Shown here: piece by piece, positions 8,438 to 16,807 of the stretch
How the letters are laid out: every line of letters begins with the position of its first letter
Position numbering within the stretch: position 1 is the first letter of the stretch
Assembly (NCBI GenBank): GCA_030527325.1
Contig: JAUNBA010000003.1
Span: 1-64,000 of the forward strand
Reading direction: 5' to 3'
Length of the DNA: 64,000 nucleotides
Source of the DNA: Slackia sp.
Lineage (GTDB): Bacteria; Actinomycetota; Coriobacteriia; Coriobacteriales; Eggerthellaceae
Program-made: the position numbers and the translations under genes
Notes under the pieces: generated by a model
Told to the model about the DNA's origin: nothing
The model's input: only the letters and a program-made list of their open reading frames with translations
Databases searched by the model: none

Positions 8438-9913
8438 ATGGCTGACAAAGCGAAAAAGAAGAAGGAGCCGATCAGTTCTTTCAGCATCCTTCTTATCTTG
8501 CTGGTCGTGCTGGCTGCGGTCTCGTGGGTCGCATCCATGGCAACCGGCGGCACTGTAACCGGTGCATCTCTCTCCAACATCTTGACCGCTCCCGTCTATG
8601 GCTTTACCGGTGCGCCTGACGGCATCGTCGAATCTGCGGCGAATCCGGATACCTTCCCGGGCGGTGCGCTCGAAGTTTGCTTCTTCGTTATGATTCTGGG
8701 CGGATTCTTGGGCGTTATGACCAAGACCGGCGCGCTCGATAACGGCATCGCCGTTCTGGTGAAGAAGCTTCATGGCAATGAGCTTGTCCTCATTCCCATT
8801 CTGATGATTCTGTTCTCCATCGGCGGTACCACGTACGGCATGTGCGAGGAGACCGTTCCCTTCTACGTTCTGCTTGCCGCTACCATGTATGCGGCAGGTT
8901 TCGATGCGATGGTCGGTTCTGCCGTCGTGCTGCTGGGTGCAGGCTGCGGCGTTCTCGGTTCTACCGTCAATCCCTTCGCGGTCGGTGCGGCGGTGTCCTC
9001 TTTGGTGGACGCCGGCATCCAGGTGAACCAGGGTACGATTATCGCGATCGGCGCCATTCTGTGGGTCGTTACGCTCGCTATTTCCATCGTGTATGTCATG
9101 AAGTATGCCGCCAAGGTCAAAAAAGACCATGGCTCCACGATCCTCTCCCTCCAGGAGCAGCAGGATGAGCAGGAGCACTTCGGCAAAGACGAGGCTGAGG
9201 GCGAGGTCGTGCTGACGGGTCGTCAGAAGGGCGCTCTGGTCGTTTTCGCGCTCGCATTCGTCATCATGGTTATCAGCTTCATTCCTTGGGAGGATTTCGG
9301 AATCACGATTTTCCTCGGTTGGTCCGAGGTCATTACCGGCCTTCCGCTTGGGCAGTGGTACTTCGTCGAGGCTGCCTGCTGGTTCTTCGTACTCGCTCTT
9401 ATCATCGCGTTCGTGGGCGGCTTGTCTGAGTCCGAGACGGTGAAGGCGTTCATCGACGGCTGCGCCGACATGATGAGCGTTGTCATGATCATCGCATTGG
9501 CGCGCGGTATCTCCATTCTCATGGCTGAGACCGGCATGTCTGACTGGATTCTGCTGAACGCTTCCAACGCGCTGCAGGGCGTGTCCGCATTCATCTTCGC
9601 GCCTGCATCGTGGCTGCTGTACGTGGTCCTGTCGTTCTTGATTCCTTCGAGCTCGGGTATGGCTACGGTCTCTATGCCCATCATGGGTCCTCTGGCTGCG
9701 AATCTCGGCTTCTCCGTCGAGACCATGGTCATGATCTTCAGCTCCGCCAATGGTTTGGTGAATATGTTCACGCCTACCTGCGGCGCCATCATGGGTGGTC
9801 TTGCGGTTGCTCACGTTCAGTATGGAACGTGGCTGAAATGGGTTTGGAAGCTCATTCTTATTCTCGCGGTGGTCTGCCTTGTGGTGGTCACGGCGGCTAT
9901 GATGATCTTGTAG
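8438..9913 (+). CDS. YfcC-family arginine/ornithine exchanger (predicted)
   Basis: A 491-aa polytopic membrane protein of the YfcC/DcuC-like family. The start at 8438 follows GAAAGGGG; an earlier in-frame ATG at 8408 lies inside an inverted repeat and lacks a ribosome binding site. About 11-12 hydrophobic segments are seen, with a charged cytoplasmic loop around residues 220-265 (rich in K, Q, E) and a family-typical PSSSGMATVSMPIMGPLA stretch. YfcC members occur with arginine deiminase genes in several anaerobes and are thought to swap arginine for ornithine. It takes the arcD position but is not an ArcD/APC protein by sequence. Substrate is inferred from context. Confidence 0.85.
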   Translation: MADKAKKKKEPISSFSILLILLVVLAAVSWVASMATGGTVTGASLSNILTAPVYGFTGAPDGIVESAANPDTFPGGALEVCFFVMILGGFLGVMTKTGALDNGIAVLVKKLHGNELVLIPILMILFSIGGTTYGMCEETVPFYVLLAATMYAAGFDAMVGSAVVLLGAGCGVLGSTVNPFAVGAAVSSLVDAGIQVNQGTIIAIGAILWVVTLAISIVYVMKYAAKVKKDHGSTILSLQEQQDEQEHFGKDEAEGEVVLTGRQKGALVVFALAFVIMVISFIPWEDFGITIFLGWSEVITGLPLGQWYFVEAACWFFVLALIIAFVGGLSESETVKAFIDGCADMMSVVMIIALARGISILMAETGMSDWILLNASNALQGVSAFIFAPASWLLYVVLSFLIPSSSGMATVSMPIMGPLAANLGFSVETMVMIFSSANGLVNMFTPTCGAIMGGLAVAHVQYGTWLKWVWKLILILAVVCLVVVTAAMMIL

Positions 9914-9929
9914 GCTGGCGCATATTGTC

Positions 9930-9957
9930 CGAAGAGCCCGTCTTAAGGCGGGCTCTT
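9930..9957 (+). terminator. Hairpin ending the arc operon
   Basis: GAAGAGCCCG (9930-9939) pairs perfectly with CGGGCTCTTC (9948-9957); loop of 8. The T-run is poor (GTGCATGC follows). Confidence 0.55.
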
Positions 9958-10104
9958 CGTGCATGCAGGGTCGATTCGCTTTGCGCGATGCATACGTTGC
10001 GGGACCGTCTGTCATGCGGGCGGGATGCATCATGGGATTTTGCATCTCCTATTCCGAAAAAGCTCGTGACAAATCGCTTGCGATGTGTAAAATAAATAAC
10101 TCAT

Positions 10105-10179
10105 GGGCGATTGGCGCAGCGGGAGCGCAGGTGCCTTACAAGCACAAGGTCGGGGGTTCAAATCCCTCATCGCCCACCA
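10105..10179 (+). tRNA. tRNA-Val (TAC)
   Basis: Acceptor GGGCGAT (10105-10111) pairs with ATCGCCC (10169-10175), followed by A and encoded CCA to 10179. D stem GCGC/GCGC; anticodon TAC at 10137-10139; T arm GGGGGTTCAAATCCC. The TAC anticodon reads valine codons GTA/GTG. It is alone, with its own terminator. Confidence 0.95.
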
Positions 10180-10190
10180 TATGAATTCAA

Positions 10191-10222
10191 AAGCCGAAGG
10201 CATGCGCCTTCGGCTTTTTCTT
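10191..10222 (+). terminator. Terminator of tRNA-Val
   Basis: Perfect 11-bp stem AAGCCGAAGGC (10191-10201) / GCCTTCGGCTT (10206-10216) and a T-rich tail TTTTTCTTTT. Confidence 0.92.
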
Positions 10223-10348
10223 TTCCCTGTCGCATTGTTTGTGCCGCCTGTTTCGGGGTCAAAGCCGGATGAAGGCTTGATTCGGTCAAGGTTTCCCATG
10301 GCGATCTTCCGGATAAGGGAAAGATACGCCGTGCATGATGGTGCCTGT

Positions 10349-10410
10349 CTTCGAGGCGATTCGATTCGATGCCTTCGCTGTCCACGGTTTTTGTTTCCAT
10401 CGCCTCGAAG
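10349..10410 (+). repeat. 12-bp perfect inverted repeat in front of the Tad operon
   Basis: CTTCGAGGCGAT (10349-10360) and ATCGCCTCGAAG (10399-10410) flank 38 bases and end 24 bases before the cpaB start. It could be a leader hairpin acting on the pilus operon or a regulator binding site. The region has no known riboswitch signature that I can see. Confidence 0.55.
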
Positions 10411-10434
10411 GGTCAATGCTCGAGAGAGGAAATC

Positions 10435-11211
10435 ATGCGTCAGAGAGCGAATTTGATTGCGGGAGCGATTTGCGGCGTCGTGTGCGTGGCATGTGTGCTC
10501 TCATATGCCTCCGATCTGCGGGCTGATGTCGAGGAGGAGCGTTCTGCCGCGCTTGCTCGCTATGGCGGCGAGCAGGTCGAGGTGTTCGTAGCGACCGACG
10601 ATATCGCCCCAGGGGACATGCTGGATGCATCGAATTCTGAAAAACGACTATGGCTGAGCGAACTTATTCCCGAAGGCGCGCTTTTTGATGCGGCCGATTT
10701 GGAATCAACGCCCGCAACGAGCCCCATTTATGCGGGCGAGGTCATTTTGAAAAGTCGATTCGACGAGGAGGAGGACGTCGCCCTGCAGGTTCCTGACGGT
10801 AAGTGCGCGGTCAGCCTGCCGGCGGAGTCGGTATCGGCGGTCGGCGGATCGGTCGCTCCTGGATCGAGCGTGGATGTGTATGCGACATCGGGAGCGGCGA
10901 CCGATCTGATTGCGGCGCGCGTTCTGGTTCTTTCGACGAGCACGACGGCGCTCGAGGAGGGCTCCAGCAAGAAAGACGTGACGTGGATAACGGTTGCGGT
11001 CAATCCTGAAGCGGTCGCGGAGCTGATTACCGCCTCGCAGAAAAGCGAGCTGTATTTCGCTCTTCCCTCCGAAGTTGCCGTTTCATCTGATGAAGCGGGC
11101 CGCACTGACGCCCAGGAGGCATCCGACGTCGATGGGGCATTCGAGGAAAACGAGAATCGCGACAGCGACAAGGACGATGCAGCTGAAGTATCCGGCGAGC
11201 CTGCTGCATAG
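10435..11211 (+). CDS. cpaB: CpaB/RcpC-like pilus assembly protein (SAF domain)
   Basis: First gene of the Tad pilus operon, 258 aa. The start at 10435 follows GAGAGAGGA. An N-terminal membrane helix (about residues 6-24) precedes a SAF-like domain (VEVFVATDDIAPGDMLDASN, about 43-62, and PIYAGEVILKSRF), the CpaB/RcpC arrangement. The C-terminal 40 residues are acidic and disordered-looking. In Tad systems CpaB-type proteins act at the cell envelope; this one would face outward in a single-membrane cell. Confidence 0.85.
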   Translation: MRQRANLIAGAICGVVCVACVLSYASDLRADVEEERSAALARYGGEQVEVFVATDDIAPGDMLDASNSEKRLWLSELIPEGALFDAADLESTPATSPIYAGEVILKSRFDEEEDVALQVPDGKCAVSLPAESVSAVGGSVAPGSSVDVYATSGAATDLIAARVLVLSTSTTALEEGSSKKDVTWITVAVNPEAVAELITASQKSELYFALPSEVAVSSDEAGRTDAQEASDVDGAFEENENRDSDKDDAAEVSGEPAA

Positions 11212-11269
11212 AAGCATCACGAGCCGTGTGCGGCTTGAGGCCGAATGAGGCGTTGAAAGAGGTTTGACG

Positions 11270-12655
11270 ATGAAAAAGGGCACCGTGCTGTTGTGCGCCG
11301 ACGAACAATCGCTTCGCAACCCTGCATGTCTCGGGTTCGAGGAGGTCGATCCCTTCTCGCTTTCCTGGATCGCATGCGAAAGTTCTGCGGAAAAGGCGCG
11401 CGCTCGTGCTTTGGCCGATCAGGGGGTAGGCGAGGTGTGGGTCGTATCGTGCGATGACATGGAAGCGATCAATCTTGCTGCTGCAATCAAGAGCGACGAT
11501 GCGAGCAAGCGGGTCTTTCTCGTGGCGGATAGGCAGAGCGGCTCATTTGCGAGTCGGGCGGCAACGGCGGGCGTGGATGCGCTGCTGTCTCAGGCATCCT
11601 TTTTGCGCCGTTTCGCGCAGGAACGTGCGAAACGGGCGCATGGCGCCGCCGCAAACGTGCGGCATTGCGCGGATTTCGATTCGGTCGTGCGTGCCTCTTG
11701 GGACGGCGACGATGCTTGCGCGGGTGGCGCGCAAGCGGACCTGAAGTCGTTTCGAGGCGATCTAGCGCCCGTTTTCTCCGGCGATTGCACCGATGCTTTG
11801 GATGATTCGTTCATCGGCGTCGATCGTGCTTATCAGGCTAAAGGCTCGCCGACGAAGGAGGGTCGCGGAACGCTGGTCGTGATGGCGGGCGGCAGCGGAG
11901 GATGCGGGAAAAGCACGATAGCGGCCCTGGCCGCATTGATCGCCGCGCGTGCGGGATTGCGCACGGCGGTGCTCGATGCCGACCTCCAGTTCGGTGACAT
12001 GGACTATTTGCTCGGCGCGCAAGACCCGCTCCATATAGAAGAGGTGGTCGACGAGCCCGAAAGGCTTTCCGAACTCGATATGCGCGATAAGGGAAAGCTG
12101 CCTGCGTTGCTGGCTGCTCCGCGCAGGATCGAGGTTTCGGAGCTGGTGGCGCGCGAGGCGCCGTATATCGCCGCAGCTATGAGGGATGCGTTCGATGTCG
12201 TCGTGGTCAACACCGGCGCTTTATGGGCCGATGTGCATGCGGGCATGATCGAGGCTGCCGATACGGTGTGCTTCGTCATGGACAGCAGGCCGTCATCGCT
12301 GCGCGCGACCGTCCACGCGGTCGAGCTGTGTGCTCGGTTGGGTGCGGCGACGACGTCGTTTTCATTCGTTGTGAACAGGCATACGAAGACGAGTTTGCTC
12401 TCGGCGGTCGATGTGTCGTGTGCTTTGCGCGGTTCGCATGCATTCGAGTTTCCCGATGGCGGCCGCGACGTCGATGAGCTTATGGGCGCGGGGTATCCGG
12501 GGGAGCTGATCGAGTCGGGCAACGCGTTCGTTTCAGCCGTACGCGATGCTTTGTGCGAGATGCTGCCGCCGCAACGATGCGAGACGCTTCGTTCGCGAAA
12601 CGACGAGACGCGCAAGAAGCGGGGTCTTTTCTTCGGCAGAGGAGGTAGACGATGA
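11270..12655 (+). CDS. tadZ: TadZ/CpaE-like pilus localisation ATPase
   Basis: A 461-aa protein with a receiver-like N-terminal half lacking clear phosphorylation residues and a ParA/MinD-type ATPase in the C-terminal half. The deviant Walker A reads GGSGGCGKST (about 206-215), followed by VLDADLQFGDMDYLLG. The ATG at 11270 is 8 bases after GAAAGAGG; a TTG two codons earlier is less likely. TadZ places the Tad machine in the cell. The TGA stop overlaps the next ATG. Confidence 0.9.
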   Translation: MKKGTVLLCADEQSLRNPACLGFEEVDPFSLSWIACESSAEKARARALADQGVGEVWVVSCDDMEAINLAAAIKSDDASKRVFLVADRQSGSFASRAATAGVDALLSQASFLRRFAQERAKRAHGAAANVRHCADFDSVVRASWDGDDACAGGAQADLKSFRGDLAPVFSGDCTDALDDSFIGVDRAYQAKGSPTKEGRGTLVVMAGGSGGCGKSTIAALAALIAARAGLRTAVLDADLQFGDMDYLLGAQDPLHIEEVVDEPERLSELDMRDKGKLPALLAAPRRIEVSELVAREAPYIAAAMRDAFDVVVVNTGALWADVHAGMIEAADTVCFVMDSRPSSLRATVHAVELCARLGAATTSFSFVVNRHTKTSLLSAVDVSCALRGSHAFEFPDGGRDVDELMGAGYPGELIESGNAFVSAVRDALCEMLPPQRCETLRSRNDETRKKRGLFFGRGGRR

Positions 12656-13968
12656 CATTGATGGGTCGGGTGAAAACGGTTGAAGCCGAAAGCGGCGGCG
12701 CGACGCTCGACGCCGATGCCTGGATGCTCGATGAGTTGAAAGACGAAGTAGGGGCCATCATAGCGGGAGATGAGCTCGCATTGCTCGCCGTGGATAATCC
12801 GCGCCGCGCGCGCAGCGAATTGAGAAGCGCCATGCGTGCGGTGTTCGCCGAATCGAAATGGGCTGCCCGGTCGGGTGAGGCCAAGGAGCGTCTCGCGCGC
12901 GACCTGATGGATACGGTATTCGGCCTCGGTCCTTTGCAGGCCTTGGTCGAAGACCCCTCGATCACCGAAATCATGGTCAATGGGATCGACGCCGTATTCG
13001 TTGAACGTGAGGGAGTCGTCGAGGCGTATGGGGCTCTTTTCGCCAATGCGGCCCAGGTGCGTTCGTTGATCGATAGAATCCTCGCTCCTTTGGGACGCCG
13101 CGTCGATGAAAGCAGCCCGATGGTGGACGCCCGCCTTCCGAGCGGGCATCGCGTGAATGTGGTCATTCCTCCCATTGCGCTTGACGGACCTGTTGTGACT
13201 ATTAGGAAATTCACGGAACGCGCCATGACGCTCGAGCAGATGGTGCGCGTCGGCTCGCTTGATGCGCGTGGCGCGATGCTTTTGCGGTGGGCCGTTGCAG
13301 CCCGTAAGAACGTGGCGGTATGCGGAGGCACGGGAAGCGGAAAGACCACCATGCTGAATGCGCTTTCGTGCTCGATTCCTTTCGACGAGCGCATTGTGAC
13401 CATAGAAGATTCGGCTGAGCTGCGTTTTACCGAGCACCCCCATGTAGTGAGGATGGAATCGCGCGCCCGCAATGCCGAGGGCGTGGGGGAAGTGTCCATT
13501 CGGGATCTTGTTCGCAATGCGCTCCGCATGAGGCCCGATCGGATCATCGTTGGCGAATGCCGCGGGGCCGAGGCGCTCGATATGCTCGCGGCCATGAACA
13601 CGGGCCATGACGGCTCGTTGACGACGCTGCACGCGAATTCTCCGCGCGATATGGTCATGCGTTTGGTGACCATGGTCCGATACGGCATGGATCTGCCGGT
13701 CGAGGTCATAGAGGGCAATATCGCCTCTGCGCTCGATGTGGTGGTCCAGGTCGAGCGCGGGCGCGACGGACGTCGTTTCGTGAGCGGCATCGCGTCGGTC
13801 GAACGCGGCGGGCGGCATGAGGCGTGCCGCATCGACGAGGTGTTCCGGCGTTCGGGATTCGACGAGCAGGGCGTGTGGGAAACGGTTCCGCCGTGGCTCG
13901 AAGAGGCTGTGGCGCATGGTGCGATAGACGGAGGGGAGGTGGCGGCGTGGAAGGCGGAGTGTTTCTAG
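12652..13968 (+). CDS. tadA: TadA/CpaF secretion ATPase
   Basis: Motor ATPase of the Flp pilus system (type II/IV secretion family), 438 aa. It shows ITEIMVNGIDAVFVER, Walker A GGTGSGKTTM (about 225-234), EDSAELR, RMRPDRIIVGECRGAEALDML and TGHDGSLTTLHANSPRD, all typical. It starts with an ATGA overlap with tadZ, so the two are translationally coupled. Confidence 0.96.
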   Translation: MTLMGRVKTVEAESGGATLDADAWMLDELKDEVGAIIAGDELALLAVDNPRRARSELRSAMRAVFAESKWAARSGEAKERLARDLMDTVFGLGPLQALVEDPSITEIMVNGIDAVFVEREGVVEAYGALFANAAQVRSLIDRILAPLGRRVDESSPMVDARLPSGHRVNVVIPPIALDGPVVTIRKFTERAMTLEQMVRVGSLDARGAMLLRWAVAARKNVAVCGGTGSGKTTMLNALSCSIPFDERIVTIEDSAELRFTEHPHVVRMESRARNAEGVGEVSIRDLVRNALRMRPDRIIVGECRGAEALDMLAAMNTGHDGSLTTLHANSPRDMVMRLVTMVRYGMDLPVEVIEGNIASALDVVVQVERGRDGRRFVSGIASVERGGRHEACRIDEVFRRSGFDEQGVWETVPPWLEEAVAHGAIDGGEVAAWKAECF

Positions 13969-14945
13969 CCGCTTCTTGTGCGGCGGGGTTCGCATGCGCC
14001 TTTTCCGCGGGATGTGCGCTGTGCGCCGATATGGCGCGCGTCTATGCCGCCGTTGTCGCGCAGGAGGAGCTTTCCGATGATGCGCGCTCGTTCGGTGTCG
14101 GGGGAATTATCGAATCTATGGCGCGTTATTACGCGAGAAACGGGGTGCCTGCGTGTTCCGCCGCTGCTCGCGCGATGGTTCGGGCGAGCAGATTTCGGCG
14201 CCTGTTCGATGACGCGGCGGGGATCATGCGCCGCCGCGGGTGGGATGCCACGGGCGAAAGCGTCGCGTCTCTTGTTTCGTTTGCGACGTGCTGCTCGTTC
14301 GTGGTGACGCTTGTCACGTCCAGGACGCTTATCGCGGCTTGCTTGGTTCCTCTCTGCGTCGTTTCCGCGGCAGTCGTCGCCGTATCGCAGGTGAAGGCGA
14401 AAGAGCAGGACCTTTTGCGCGATCAGGTTCCCGACGCGCTGCGATGCATGGAAGCATGCTTGCATGCGGGTCTTTCGCTGCCGCAGGCGTTCGCCGAGGT
14501 CGCATCCGAGGCCCGCGATCCGCTCAAAGAACTGTTCTTGCAGGTGACGCGCGATATCGATTTGGGGTTTTCGGTACAAGACGCCCTGTCGAGGTTTCGC
14601 CGCAATGCGGGCTTGGACGAATTGAAATTCGTCGCGATGGCGCTCGATGTCCAATATGCCTGCGGAGGCAGTGCGACGCCCGTGCTTCGCTCCGCCTTGC
14701 GCTCGTTGTCGGCGGGTGTCGATTTGAGACGCTCCCTTCGCGTCCAGACCGCTCAAGCGCGTCTGTCGGCGCAGGTGGTCAGCGTAATGCCTGTTTTTCT
14801 GCCTGCGATCTTATCGCTGGTAAGCCCCGGGTTTCTGGAGCCGTTTTTCGAGAGTTCCTATGGCATGGCGATGCTATGCGCGGCTTTGTGCATGCAGGTG
14901 GCGGGGGTCGTCATCGTGCGTCGCATGCTCGACGTCGGGATATAG
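13947..14945 (+). CDS. tadB: TadB-like pilus inner membrane protein
   Basis: 332-aa T2SSF (type II secretion F) domain protein, a membrane platform subunit. The chosen GTG at 13947 is 7 bases after GAGGGGAGG and overlaps tadA by 22 bases. Hydrophobic helices lie near the N-terminus, around residues 110-140 and at the C-terminus. The F-domain core includes DQVPDALRCMEACLHAGLSLPQAFAEVA. Confidence 0.9.
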   Translation: MEGGVFLAASCAAGFACAFSAGCALCADMARVYAAVVAQEELSDDARSFGVGGIIESMARYYARNGVPACSAAARAMVRASRFRRLFDDAAGIMRRRGWDATGESVASLVSFATCCSFVVTLVTSRTLIAACLVPLCVVSAAVVAVSQVKAKEQDLLRDQVPDALRCMEACLHAGLSLPQAFAEVASEARDPLKELFLQVTRDIDLGFSVQDALSRFRRNAGLDELKFVAMALDVQYACGGSATPVLRSALRSLSAGVDLRRSLRVQTAQARLSAQVVSVMPVFLPAILSLVSPGFLEPFFESSYGMAMLCAALCMQVAGVVIVRRMLDVGI

Positions 14946-14981
14946 GGCGTTCGGGGTCATCGATCGGAAGGTGCGTGGGTC

Positions 14982-15620
14982 ATGGCGGTGGTTGCCGTAT
15001 TGTGCGCCGGGTTGGCGGGGTCGTTCTTGTTTCGTGCGGCGACTTTGTGGGTCAAAGGTAAGAAGAACGAGCGTCGGGCGCGAGAGAGCGTGTTGGCGGC
15101 AGGAGACGCGTCCGAATTCTTGCGTTCGTCCGATGTTCCCCGCAAGAAAGGCGCTCGCCGGCGCGTTAAGGCGCAGCGGCGCCTGGCAGTGGAGCGCCAT
15201 GTGCCCGAGATGGTGGATGCGATTGCATTAGGCATGCGGGCCGGGTTGTCGTTCGAGCATGCGTTCGGCCTGTATTGCGAGCGCTTCGACGATGAGCTCG
15301 CGCTTGCCTGTCGCAAAGCATGCAGGTCGTGGGAAAGCGGGCTTGTCTCGCGAGACGAAGCGCTTCGCTTGATGGCGGCATCCGAGAACGTCGCCTCCTT
15401 GACGAGCTTCGTGAACAACGCGACGAGATGTCTGCGTTTCGGAAGTCCCATGACGCATGTGCTCGACGTCATGGCCGATGAGGCTCGCAGTTGTTATCGG
15501 GCGAAGATGGAGGAGCTGGTGGCTAAAGCTCCCGTGAAGATGCTCATGCCTACGGCGGCATTGATTTTGCCGGCGATGCTGATCGTGGTTATGGGGCCCG
15601 TGCTGCTTGAATTTCTTTAG
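14982..15620 (+). CDS. tadC: TadC-like pilus inner membrane protein
   Basis: 212-aa partner of TadB with a T2SSF domain (HVPEMVDAIALGMRAGLSFEHAFGLYC, about 67-93) between an N-terminal and a C-terminal membrane helix. It is short for the family, which often reaches about 300 residues. It lies 36 bases after tadB. Confidence 0.85.
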   Translation: MAVVAVLCAGLAGSFLFRAATLWVKGKKNERRARESVLAAGDASEFLRSSDVPRKKGARRRVKAQRRLAVERHVPEMVDAIALGMRAGLSFEHAFGLYCERFDDELALACRKACRSWESGLVSRDEALRLMAASENVASLTSFVNNATRCLRFGSPMTHVLDVMADEARSCYRAKMEELVAKAPVKMLMPTAALILPAMLIVVMGPVLLEFL

Positions 15621-15659
15621 GGCGCGGGCGTGTGTGCAACGGCAAGGAGAGGAGTGCAT

Positions 15660-15956
15660 ATGGAAACGAAGACGATGCTGACGGTGGGCGACAAGGGCGT
15701 GACGGTTTACGAGACAGCGCATAAGGCGCCACGAAGCAAGGGCTTCCGAAAGACCGTGGAGGCTTTGCGCCGCAGGTCCCGCATGCGCATGGCGGCGTTT
15801 CATGCGAAGGCTTTATGCCGCAGCGGACAGGGAACGACGGAGTACGCGATTCTCGTGGGAGTCTTGGTCGTGATAGCGATTCTCGCCATCACGATGTTTC
15901 GTCCGAAGGTGGAGGAGCTGTGGAATGCCATTGCCAACGGAATCAACGGCCTGTGA
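15660..15956 (+). CDS. flp: Flp-type pilin with a long leader
   Basis: A 98-aa class IVb prepilin. The processing site is RSG|QGTTEYAILVGVLVV: after cleavage the mature protein has Glu5-Tyr6, the Flp signature, and is 42 aa, mostly one hydrophobic helix. The leader would be 56 aa, rich in Lys/Arg, longer than usual for Flp. AAGGAGAGGAG supports the ATG at 15660; internal Met42/Met44 would give a normal leader but have no ribosome binding site. Confidence 0.88.
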   Translation: METKTMLTVGDKGVTVYETAHKAPRSKGFRKTVEALRRRSRMRMAAFHAKALCRSGQGTTEYAILVGVLVVIAILAITMFRPKVEELWNAIANGINGL

Positions 15957-16194
15957 CGGGAAGCCGTCGCACGGCGCGGGGACATTCCGACGAATCTTCG
16001 TTCGCAGGGATTCCTCGACAGGGTCGGGGCAGGGAACGCTTGAATACGCGTTGCTGATCGTTGCCTTCATGGCTCTTGCAGCGGGTTGTTTCGCCTTGTG
16101 GAAGTGCGCTTCTTCGGGCGTATTCGCCGATCGTGCGACAGAAGGGTTGGCGTATAGGCTCGCTAAAGGAGTTATCGATGCGGCGCTGTTTTGA
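15925..16194 (+). CDS. Second Flp-like pilin or pseudopilin
   Basis: An 89-aa protein whose start overlaps the previous gene by 32 bases, with GGAGG 9 bases upstream. It has the same processing motif, GSG|QGTLEYALLIVAFMALAAG, a 35-aa leader and a 54-aa mature form, so it is probably cut by the same peptidase. It may be a minor pilin. Confidence 0.75.
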   Translation: MPLPTESTACDGKPSHGAGTFRRIFVRRDSSTGSGQGTLEYALLIVAFMALAAGCFALWKCASSGVFADRATEGLAYRLAKGVIDAALF

Positions 16195-16786
16195 TGCATC
16201 GGCGCATGCGAATCCGCCCGCGCGAAGCGTGTCGTCGAAGCCCTGTTCCGTACGCCGTTCGCGGGGTCTGCGTTCGCATGCGATGTCGTTCGAAAAATCG
16301 CGCCCCGTCGTTGCGCGGGGGCGATCGGGGCAGGCGACGCTTGAAGCGGCGCTCATGATGCCCGTGCTGTTGACGGGTTTTCTCTTGCTGCTGCAGCCCT
16401 GCATCTTGCTCTACGACCGCGCTGTCATGCAGGCGGCGGCATCGCATGCGTGCCGCCTTGCGGAGACGTCGCTTGCAAGCGAGCGCGAGGTTGCGGCATT
16501 CGTGGAGCGCAGGCTCTCTTCCATTCCCGAAACGGATGCGTTTCATACGGGAGCGTGGGAAGTGCACGTTCAAGGCGGGGAGGGCAGCGAGCGCGTGTCC
16601 GTGGAAATCGCGCATACGGTCACGCCGTTGCCGGTAGTCGGCGCGTTCGTGCGGGCCCTCGGTTCGGGCGGGCGGTATAGACAGGAGGTGTCATGCAGCG
16701 CGTCTCCGCATGACGAATGGCTTACGGCTTCGGAAGAAGGACCCGATCCCGAGGCCTGGATGCGCCGCTGGGAAGAACGGGCCTGA
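16178..16786 (+). CDS. TadE-like pseudopilin
   Basis: A 202-aa protein with GRSG|QATLEAALMMPVLLTGFLLLLQP, the TadE-type N-terminal helix after a 51-aa leader, and an extracytoplasmic domain of about 120 residues. AAAGGA precedes the ATG at 16178, which lies inside the end of the preceding gene. A later Met36 is an alternative start. TadE/TadF proteins help Flp pilus assembly. Confidence 0.8.
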   Translation: MRRCFDASAHANPPARSVSSKPCSVRRSRGLRSHAMSFEKSRPVVARGRSGQATLEAALMMPVLLTGFLLLLQPCILLYDRAVMQAAASHACRLAETSLASEREVAAFVERRLSSIPETDAFHTGAWEVHVQGGEGSERVSVEIAHTVTPLPVVGAFVRALGSGGRYRQEVSCSASPHDEWLTASEEGPDPEAWMRRWEERA

Positions 16787-16807
16787 TGCGGGAGGAAGGA
16801 GGATCGC

